64,000 nucleotides of DNA from contig NZ_JAPDRH010000002.1 of NCBI RefSeq assembly GCF_040706555.1, forward strand, positions 310,001 through 374,000, in the 5' to 3' direction. The position numbers and the translations under genes were made by a program. Positions 57,670 through 64,000 of the stretch are shown piece after piece. Below the pieces are notes generated by a model. The model had not been told where the DNA came from. It saw only the letters and a program-made list of their open reading frames with translations, and made no database searches. The DNA is from Lentisalinibacter salinarum (GTDB lineage Bacteria > Pseudomonadota > Gammaproteobacteria > Steroidobacterales > Woeseiaceae). Position 1 is the first letter of the stretch. Each line of letters starts with the position of its first letter.

Positions 57670-58574
57670 GCGGCACAGAGACGCGATACGATCGTCAAAT
57701 TCGCTTTTTCGGGACGGAAGGGCAGCAGAAGCTTCAGAAAACAAAGGTTGCTCTTGTTGGTGTAGGCGGTGTCGGCAGCGCCATTGCTCAGCATCTCGCG
57801 CTGCTCGGTGTTGGGCACGTGTACGTAATCGAGCCGGAAGAACTGGACGAATCTAACCGAAATCGGTTTATTGGCGCGCGAGATAAAGATCCTGTTCCAG
57901 GTAGCCGAAAGGCTATGCTCGCTGCGCGATTGATTGCGGAAATAAATCCACAAGTCGGCGTAACTAAAATTTCCGATGGACTGGTTAGCAGTAAAGCTTT
58001 CGATGCAGTAAAAAGCGCGCACTGGGTGTTCGGTTGTTTTGATCATGACGGGCCGCGATTTATCTTGAACGAGCTCAGTTCAGCCTATACGAAGCCCTAT
58101 ATCGATGTTGCCACCGATGTTCCCGCACCCGGGGAATATGGCGGCCGGGTATGCATCTCACTTGGCGGGCAAGGATGCCTCTATTGCTTAGGCGAAATAG
58201 ACTCTGATGCCGTCCATCGATACCTATCCTCGCAATCCGAACGTGATGCGATCGACGCGATCTACGGTGTCAACAGAGAGGCCCTGGACGATAAAGGGCC
58301 GTCCGTCTCACCAATAAACGGCGTGGTCGCATCGCTCGCCGCAACCGAATTTATGGTTGCGGTCACCGGCCAGCGGGCCCCCGCCCGATTCATAAACTAT
58401 CGAGCGCACCTATCCGTAGCAACAAAGAGACAAGACACGCCGAAGCCTGATTGCCCTTACTGCAAAGGCATAAGGGGCATTCGAGAGGCAGCGGAAGTCG
58501 AACGATATCTAAGAATTCCGCACCTAGTGAACGAGAGATCAAGATCCAATCTGACAGAGGGGCAAGTCGTTTAA
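57666..58574 (+). CDS. ThiF/MoeB-type E1-like enzyme
   Basis: A 302-residue E1-like protein with the family opening RYDRQIRFFGTEGQQKLQ, the nucleotide loop VALVGVGGVGSAIAQH (GxGxxG) and a four-cysteine zinc site (GCLYC and DCPYC, residues about 171-174 and 263-266). It should adenylate the C-terminus of the Ubl. In ThiF and MoeB the catalytic Cys lies before the 'G-v-G-a-l' helix; here that stretch reads GPSVSPINGVVASLAA, with Ser213 and Ser215 and no Cys. ATG at 57666 overlaps the JAB stop. The gene's 3' end overlaps by 36 bases the convergent metallopeptidase gene. Confidence 0.88.
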   Translation: MSGTETRYDRQIRFFGTEGQQKLQKTKVALVGVGGVGSAIAQHLALLGVGHVYVIEPEELDESNRNRFIGARDKDPVPGSRKAMLAARLIAEINPQVGVTKISDGLVSSKAFDAVKSAHWVFGCFDHDGPRFILNELSSAYTKPYIDVATDVPAPGEYGGRVCISLGGQGCLYCLGEIDSDAVHRYLSSQSERDAIDAIYGVNREALDDKGPSVSPINGVVASLAATEFMVAVTGQRAPARFINYRAHLSVATKRQDTPKPDCPYCKGIRGIREAAEVERYLRIPHLVNERSRSNLTEGQVV

Positions 58575-59243
58575 GTGCTTCTTCACATGCCGCCAATTCG
58601 GCATGTTGCTATCCAATATCCTCATGAAAGCGTCTGAGTGCGTGGGCTCGATAAAATGAGTCAGTTCATGCAGGACGATATAGTCAAGGCAGTCGATATC
58701 CTTCTTCGCAAGCTCCAGATTCAGGCGGATATTGCGGGCGGCCGGATTACTGCTGCCCCATTTTGTCTTCATTTTCTGGACAAAGAACTTCGAGGCATTC
58801 ACCCCGAGCTGCTTCTCCCATTTCTGAATGAACTTTGACGCTTTATCGCGTAGCTCACTGCGATAGTAGCTTTCAAGCACCTCCCGGCGCTTTTCTGTGC
58901 TCGCCGCCGGCTGCACAAAGAGGTCAATATGCCTGTGCCCAACCTCTACAGCCGCGCGGCTGCTTTCCCATAAACGCAGCAAATAGCGCCGGCCCCATAA
59001 ATAATGACTTTCGCGCTCTATGTACTCTCGCGGCTCTTCTCTCGCCTGACCCAGTTGTCGCTTCTGGTGCCGCTTGATCCAACCGAGCTTGGAAATTGCG
59101 AAGAGCCGCAACGCATCAAGATCTGTGTTCAGCGGCGCCGAAATCCGGACCTCGCCCGACGGCGGGTGCACACTAAGGTGAACATTCCTGATGTCCTTGA
59201 ATACCACGTCTACCGAGGTGTCGCCCAGTTGCAGCCGCGTCAT
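58539..59243 (-). CDS. YgjP/M48-like metallopeptidase (type I RM associated)
   Basis: A 234-residue protein of the YgjP/WLM (DUF45) family: zinc motif YIVLHELTHFIEPTHSDAF with HELTH and a third ligand His, N-terminal strand stretch DVVFKDIRNVHLSVHPPSGE and the WGRRYLLRLWE region. It is often linked with type I restriction operons, where its role is unknown. Here it follows hsdR after two bases (ATG 59243) in the same direction. Its C-terminal coding end overlaps the convergent E1 gene by 36 bases. Confidence 0.87.
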   Translation of the reverse strand: MTRLQLGDTSVDVVFKDIRNVHLSVHPPSGEVRISAPLNTDLDALRLFAISKLGWIKRHQKRQLGQAREEPREYIERESHYLWGRRYLLRLWESSRAAVEVGHRHIDLFVQPAASTEKRREVLESYYRSELRDKASKFIQKWEKQLGVNASKFFVQKMKTKWGSSNPAARNIRLNLELAKKDIDCLDYIVLHELTHFIEPTHSDAFMRILDSNMPNWRHVKKHLNDLPLCQIGS

Positions 59244-59245
59244 CT

Positions 59246-62200
59246 TCAATACTCCGCCTGAGCTTTGATAATAACGAATAGGCGCTCGACTTCATCTTTG
59301 TCGCCGAGCTCCTTGTAGAGCGCCTGCTTTATGACCCGCTCTTTAGGCTCAACACCCCGCCATCCGTCCGGCCGGGATTCCCGGACCACTCGATCCAGAC
59401 GGAGGGCGAACTCCTCGTCCTGATCGAGGTTGTTGTAAAGGGAGCGTTTTGCGGGTGTATCCAACCGCTCTGGCATATCCTCCGTGCCGCCACTATCAAT
59501 GCGCTTTACCAGATCTGCGATCTGGTTGAGATATTGCTCATAGGCAAGGGCCTTTTCGCGCCGGCTCCTGATAATCTCATCAAGCAAGTCTGACATTCGG
59601 TCGTAGAAAGCCGGATCATTCAGGTGTTCTTTAATGATCTTGCTGCGTACATTATTCTCGATGGTCTCCGCGATCGCTTCCTTGTTACGACTGAGGCTGC
59701 CGAGCTTCTCGGTGATGGCATCGGCAATACCGGTCTTCACGATCAGGTCGACTAGGCTCACATCATCAAACGGCGAGATTTGCCGCGCCTCCTCTGCCTC
59801 GATATAGTTATCGATCAGATGGCGCATATCCGCTTCATAGGCCTTCAGGTCAAGCGACTCGCCGCTCGCATGACGAATGATTTCTCGGATGGCGAGATAA
59901 TGCTCCAGACGCTCTTTGATCCCTGCGATTTCGCTCTCGGTGTATTCGAGCTGATCGATCTCGTCGGCAATATTCGCATAGGCGCGCACGAAGCCCGCCA
60001 CAGACTTATAAAGCATGGCTCTTTGAGGCTCACGCTCCTCGAGGTCTGACGGGATCTCGGTATTGCCGCAGAAATAGTGGATGTAATCGAGCTCGTTCTT
60101 TGGCGGCTCTACCGGCTCGCACAGTAGCTCCAGCGCTTCTAGGGCATCATCAAGGCGCTCCCTGCCCTTGGTTAGCCGGTCCTGCAGGAGTACGTCCGGA
60201 TCGGACCCTGGTGCGCTCTGGTCAAGTTCGGAGGAATAAACGGCGATGGCGTTCTCGACCTTCTTGAACAGATCCTTGTAATCAACGATAAAACCGAATT
60301 CCTTATCTTCCCCATCGAGCCGGTTCGTTCGGCATATGGCCTGGAAGAGCCCATGATCCTGCATGGACTTATCGATATAGAGATAGGTACAAGGTGGGGC
60401 ATCGAATCCGGTGAGCAGCTTATCGACGACGACGAGCAGCTTCATATTGGCCGGCTGCTTGGTAAAGAGGTCTTTCACCTCGTCTTCGTAGGTCTCGGTC
60501 CTGGATTTGCCCGGGCGCGGCATGACGTCCTTTAGCAGCTCCGTATAGGTGTTATAAATATATTGCCTGTCCGTTTCAGAGTTCGCTCCGATTTCTTCCC
60601 GGGTCACGTCCTGCGTCGAAGGGTTATAGGAAGTGACTAGCCCGCACTTCCCTTTAAGCGGCGTCTTTCCGAACAGATCAAAATATCGGCAAGCCTCAAA
60701 GATGCTGGAGGCGACCAGGATCGCATTGCCCCGATCACTCGATAACCGGGGTTTAACGCTGAAGTCAAAGAGAATATCACTGACAAGCCGGTTCATCCGT
60801 GAACGCGAACTAAGAACGCTCTGCATCGTGCCCCATCTTTTTCGGAGCTCGTCCTTCTGCCAGTCATTCAGGCCCTTGGTCTTGGCATCGAACCAGGCTT
60901 CGATCTTCTCCTCCGCTCCAAGGCGCTGATCAATATCCCGGGCCTCATAGACAAGATCAAGGATAACGGCATCCTCAACTGCCTCGCTGAACTTGTAGGT
61001 GTGGATGTAGTGCCCGAAAACCTCAAGACTGGTCTTCTTGTCTTTCTTGAGAAGCGGCGTTCCAGTGAAGCCGATGAAGACAGCCTCGGGCATCAGCGCA
61101 TTCATGGCGCGATGCAGCTTTCCGCTCTGAGTCCGGTGACACTCATCGACAAAGACGAAGACCTCGCCAACTGTGGGGCTGGGCTGGCCTTCCATGTCCG
61201 TGATCCATGCATCAAAATCCTCGACCTCCCGCTTGCCGAACTTGTGAATCAAGGAGCTGAGGAGACGCGGTTTGGCTTCGCCTAATTTGGCGATCAGATC
61301 CCGACCGCTACTAGCGCGCTCAATCGGCTCACCCGCACCACTGAATACGCCTTCGATCTGTTTATCCAGCTCATCGCGATCGGTCACAATGGCGACCCGC
61401 GCGCTAGGGTTGTTCTCCAGTATCCATTTGGCCAGAAGGACCATGACGATACTTTTGCCCGAGCCCTGGGTATGCCAGATAATCCCGCCCTCGCGCCGCT
61501 TCACATGCTCCTGCGCCGCCTTTGTCCCAAAATATTGATGCACGCGCGGCAATTTCTTAATACCCGCATCGAAGAGAACAAAATCACGCATCAGCTCGAT
61601 CAGGCGCTCTTTGCGGCACATCTTGGTGAGGTACTTATCGAGCTTGTAGCCCTCGTCCTCGGTTTCGTCTTCCTTCCATTTCAGCCAGTATTTCTCAGGC
61701 GTGCCGATCGTGCCGTACTGGAGCCCCTCGGTGTCATTGCCCGCAAACAGAATCTGCGCAGTCGCGAAAAACCAGGCATTAAACTCCGCCCGCTGATTGG
61801 ACAGGTTTTGCCGAATTCCATCACCGATACTGACCCGGCTATTCTTCAGCTCGATTACGCCAATCGCGATGCCATTGACGTAAAGCACGAGATCCGGCCG
61901 CCGCTCATGCCCGCCTTTGAGCGTCACTTCCTCGGCAATCGCAAAATCGTTTTCGAAGGGCTTGTTCCAGTCGATCAGATGCACGGTCTCTGATGGCTTG
62001 CCGGCCTCGACCTTGACGGACACGCCATACCGAAGCAGCCCATAGACTGCCTGATTGTTCGCATAGAGATTGCGGCTTGAATTGGTCGCTGCACTGCGCA
62101 GCTGATAGAGGGTCGCGCTGAGTTGTTCGGGGCTGTAGCCCCGCCGTTCAAGCCATTGCGTCAGATACCGCTCTTCGATGTTGCTGTTATCAGCACGATC

Positions 62201-62296
62201 GCTCCAATCGCCATAGAATTTATAGTCGAGCTGGTCCCGGAAGAGCTGGATCACCCGGCGCTGTGTCACCTTTTCTGCCTTCCGGACATCACTCAT
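59246..62296 (-). CDS. hsdR: type I restriction endonuclease subunit R
   Basis: A 1016-residue HsdR. N-terminal nuclease motif RRPDLVLYVNGIAIGVIELK supplies Asp (about 135), Glu (149) and Lys (151) of PD-(D/E)XK. The helicase part has Walker A QGSGKSIVMV (278-287), DECH in VFVDECHRTQ (384-387) and FTGTPLLKKD. The C-terminal helical region extends to the end. It cuts unmethylated DNA at a distance from the HsdS site using ATP-driven translocation. The ATG at 62296 overlaps the stop of hsdS (ATGA), and a small metallopeptidase gene follows after two bases. Confidence 0.95.
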   Translation of the reverse strand: MSDVRKAEKVTQRRVIQLFRDQLDYKFYGDWSDRADNSNIEERYLTQWLERRGYSPEQLSATLYQLRSAATNSSRNLYANNQAVYGLLRYGVSVKVEAGKPSETVHLIDWNKPFENDFAIAEEVTLKGGHERRPDLVLYVNGIAIGVIELKNSRVSIGDGIRQNLSNQRAEFNAWFFATAQILFAGNDTEGLQYGTIGTPEKYWLKWKEDETEDEGYKLDKYLTKMCRKERLIELMRDFVLFDAGIKKLPRVHQYFGTKAAQEHVKRREGGIIWHTQGSGKSIVMVLLAKWILENNPSARVAIVTDRDELDKQIEGVFSGAGEPIERASSGRDLIAKLGEAKPRLLSSLIHKFGKREVEDFDAWITDMEGQPSPTVGEVFVFVDECHRTQSGKLHRAMNALMPEAVFIGFTGTPLLKKDKKTSLEVFGHYIHTYKFSEAVEDAVILDLVYEARDIDQRLGAEEKIEAWFDAKTKGLNDWQKDELRKRWGTMQSVLSSRSRMNRLVSDILFDFSVKPRLSSDRGNAILVASSIFEACRYFDLFGKTPLKGKCGLVTSYNPSTQDVTREEIGANSETDRQYIYNTYTELLKDVMPRPGKSRTETYEDEVKDLFTKQPANMKLLVVVDKLLTGFDAPPCTYLYIDKSMQDHGLFQAICRTNRLDGEDKEFGFIVDYKDLFKKVENAIAVYSSELDQSAPGSDPDVLLQDRLTKGRERLDDALEALELLCEPVEPPKNELDYIHYFCGNTEIPSDLEEREPQRAMLYKSVAGFVRAYANIADEIDQLEYTESEIAGIKERLEHYLAIREIIRHASGESLDLKAYEADMRHLIDNYIEAEEARQISPFDDVSLVDLIVKTGIADAITEKLGSLSRNKEAIAETIENNVRSKIIKEHLNDPAFYDRMSDLLDEIIRSRREKALAYEQYLNQIADLVKRIDSGGTEDMPERLDTPAKRSLYNNLDQDEEFALRLDRVVRESRPDGWRGVEPKERVIKQALYKELGDKDEVERLFVIIKAQAEY

Positions 62297-63477
62297 ACCA
62301 GTCGCACTCTCCCCGTGAGCAACTCCTGCATCATCCCTTCTCTAATTTGCCTGCCTTTCTCAAGACGTGCTTCCAGGACATCAAGCTCAGAATCCATATG
62401 CGCCAAGATCTCGGCGATCGCGTCCTGCTCCCGTTCATCGGAAGGCAGTCGCACTGTGATCTTGTACATTTCAGACTTATTGAGCTTGGCTCGGGTCCCA
62501 CTCGCCAAAAACGGTCGGATATCTTTGTGAACAAGTGAATAGAACAAGAAGTCCTGAGAGTATCCTTCTCTGGCTTTCAGAATGTGCGCGTGGTTATTAA
62601 CCCAAAATCGCCCGGACATCCTGTATGCGATTGGGCGCGTATCATATTCATCGAAATGCCCACCGTCCTCCGCGATCAGAATTACGTCATCTTCAATCGC
62701 ATATGAGTCGATGTAGTCAAGAACACCATTTGCTCCACAATATGGATAAGGCCCGCGCATTGTCATACGCTGCGAACCGCTAAGTGGCTCGCGAAGATTG
62801 TCGAGACAGTCTGCTATTTGCTTTATCGTTTTTTCCTGCCACTCGCCTTTGAAGCCTGGAACTCGACACCGACCGGAAAGCAGTTCCTGCATCGCGCCCT
62901 GTCTGATGAGGCGTTTCTTCTCGATGAGTTTTTCAAGTGCGACGATTAAGCTATCGGCGTCCATTAGAGCTTCAACAATACCAACTTGCTCCCGAACGGG
63001 CGGCAAGGGAATGGCCATGCGTGCGACCATGTCACGACGAACTGAGTCTACAGACGACTTGGCGGTCATCTGCATTATCCGGTCATAGAATTTCGAAGCG
63101 AAAACGAGATAAAAAAAGTATCCGGAAATTCTGTCCGAAAAATCCGACATCACATACACGCGCTGGTGAACATCGAATTTGCCGTCGATATAGTGGAAAA
63201 TCTTGCCAGTTCCGACACCATCCCCCGCTGTTAAGACAGCTTCTGTATCAAACGAATAACTGTTGATCCTCTCAACATTTTGAGATCGCACATAAAAGGG
63301 ATAAGTCCCTCCTGCAACCCGGTCCTGAGTGTTTCGACTGCCGGTTGTTATGGAGGCAATGTCTTCAACATATACTGCTTCCCAATCGTCAGGAATAGGA
63401 CCGGCTTCGGAATCTTTGAACCGGTCGAGCCTTTCTTGTGCTTGCATTTCCTGATGGGCCGTGAGTGCCAAGTCCAT
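62293..63477 (-). CDS. hsdS: type I restriction specificity subunit S
   Basis: A 394-residue HsdS with two target-recognition domains (about 28-155 and 215-345) separated by a helical spacer (VALEKLIEKKRLIRQGAMQEL) and a closing helix repeat (VLEARLEKGRQIREGMMQELLTGRVRL). The repeat AMQELLSGRCRVPG and MMQELLTGRVRL marks the two half-sites. The sequence read by the domains cannot be deduced. The ATG at 63477 overlaps the stop of hsdM (TGATG). It is the middle gene of hsdM-hsdS-hsdR. Confidence 0.93.
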   Translation of the reverse strand: MDLALTAHQEMQAQERLDRFKDSEAGPIPDDWEAVYVEDIASITTGSRNTQDRVAGGTYPFYVRSQNVERINSYSFDTEAVLTAGDGVGTGKIFHYIDGKFDVHQRVYVMSDFSDRISGYFFYLVFASKFYDRIMQMTAKSSVDSVRRDMVARMAIPLPPVREQVGIVEALMDADSLIVALEKLIEKKRLIRQGAMQELLSGRCRVPGFKGEWQEKTIKQIADCLDNLREPLSGSQRMTMRGPYPYCGANGVLDYIDSYAIEDDVILIAEDGGHFDEYDTRPIAYRMSGRFWVNNHAHILKAREGYSQDFLFYSLVHKDIRPFLASGTRAKLNKSEMYKITVRLPSDEREQDAIAEILAHMDSELDVLEARLEKGRQIREGMMQELLTGRVRLV

Positions 63478-64000
63478 CACCACGCGAACCCCATCCGCTC
63501 AAGATGCTGATTGACCGTCGTCTCGAGATTGGCAACGCGCGCGACTATCTCAGGCAGAGGCAAGCCGTAGCGCTTTGCAAGCAAAATAACGCGCTCGGAC
63601 AGCGAATGACTGATTCGATCCATCTCTTCTTCGATCGTCGTGCCGACAGCCTCTAGCCACTTATCATCTACGACGAGTGTTTTAACCTCATCGACTGTGA
63701 GCTCCGGGCACTTGTTGTATACCGCATCATCAAGCTCTCGCTCGGCACGTTTTAGCCCGCTCTTCAAAGCCGACTCTTGGGCCAACAATTCAAGATACTT
63801 CTCAATAATCCGCAAGTCCTCGTACTGCGGACTCTCTACATCCTCTTGCATTTTTGACTGAATCAATTCAGAAGCTTTTTCTCGCAAATTCTTGAGAATT
63901 TTCCTATCCGCGTTCAGCGCCTTCACCTGACCCAAATAGCGGGTCAACTCCTCAATTTCTTGCGCGGAATCGGTGCTTTTCAAAGCGGATTTAACATTGG
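63477..64000 (-). CDS. hsdM: type I modification subunit M, C-terminal part (runs off the window)
   Basis: The last 170 or so residues of an HsdM. The open frame continues past 64000, and the visible part is the C-terminal helical region of the family: DRKILKNLREKASELIQS, YEDLRIIEKYLELL, ELDDAVYNKCPELT, ending LETTVNQHLERMGFAW. The catalytic NPPY/F motif lies outside. It methylates adenine in the HsdS-selected sequence. The stop codon overlaps the hsdS start (TGATG). Confidence 0.85.
   Translation of the reverse strand, partial: NVKSALKSTDSAQEIEELTRYLGQVKALNADRKILKNLREKASELIQSKMQEDVESPQYEDLRIIEKYLELLAQESALKSGLKRAERELDDAVYNKCPELTVDEVKTLVVDDKWLEAVGTTIEEEMDRISHSLSERVILLAKRYGLPLPEIVARVANLETTVNQHLERMGFAW

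Noticed and set aside
56499..58574. CBASS interpretation of the E1/E2/JAB genes
   Set aside because: No CD-NTase or cyclic-nucleotide effector is adjacent; the presence of a Ubl makes a conjugation operon the better reading.
50095..64000. Integrase or second attachment site of the island
   Set aside because: None seen in the window; the far end must lie beyond 64000.
1..64000. CRISPR array, prophage or rRNA operon
   Set aside because: No regular direct repeats with spacers, no phage structural genes and no rRNA sequence found on reading through.

Overview
High-GC gammaproteobacterial chromosome. The codon bias is strong, the housekeeping-type genes are typical of Gammaproteobacteria, there are many Tat, Sec and lipoprotein signals, and a tRNA-Arg fragment with anticodon ACG is present. 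I cannot fix the genus. A free-living aquatic or soil lineage of the Chromatiales/Woeseiales kind would fit, but that is an inference. No insertion sequence, CRISPR array, rRNA or intact tRNA is visible.

Positions 1 to about 49,870 are ordinary chromosome. They hold an MMPL/RND transporter, a UspA protein and a carboxyltransferase; a group of small metabolic genes separated by a dispersed 35-40 bp repeat (five copies between 4780 and 10412); two aldo/keto reductases and a Tat-exported BBE-type flavoprotein; an S9 peptidase-lipoprotein-DJ-1 operon; pirin and an M14 carboxypeptidase; a small basic protein with repeated GTATATAC sites upstream; an SRPBCC-SDR fusion; an APC permease coupled to an SSI-like inhibitor lipoprotein; exported PIMT and aldose dehydrogenase; a catabolic-looking flavoprotein/GcvT/AraC cluster (25603-32639); a NarL-type two-component pair; a second SSI-like lipoprotein coupled to endonuclease V; an exported KatG; a TetR-controlled three-gene operon with two tandem operator palindromes; an exported SDR; a NYN-like nuclease without a usual start codon; and a Ser/Thr kinase-TPR gene coupled to a kinase/receiver/AraC hybrid.

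At 50046-50094 lies the 3' half of a tRNA-Arg gene with its terminator. Beyond it the composition changes and accessory genes take over up to the window end, so this is read as one end of an island integrated in tRNA-Arg; the other end and any integrase lie outside the window. The island carries a nuclease-like hypothetical, an HNH protein with a small membrane partner, decayed remnants of an unidentified operon, and an XRE/ImmA regulator pair. Next comes a divergent four-gene ubiquitin-like operon, Ubl - E2 - JAB peptidase - E1 (56499-58574), and then a type I restriction system (hsdM-hsdS-hsdR) with a YgjP-like metallopeptidase as fourth gene.

The most interesting system is the ubiquitin-like operon. 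All four genes overlap by start/stop codons, so they should be made together. The E2-like protein contains no cysteine at all, the E1 has serine in the segment where ThiF/MoeB-type E1 enzymes carry the catalytic cysteine, and the Ubl ends in Arg-Gly rather than Gly-Gly. This suggests conjugation chemistry that does not use the usual cysteine thioester, regulated by the XRE/ImmA pair, inside a defence island.
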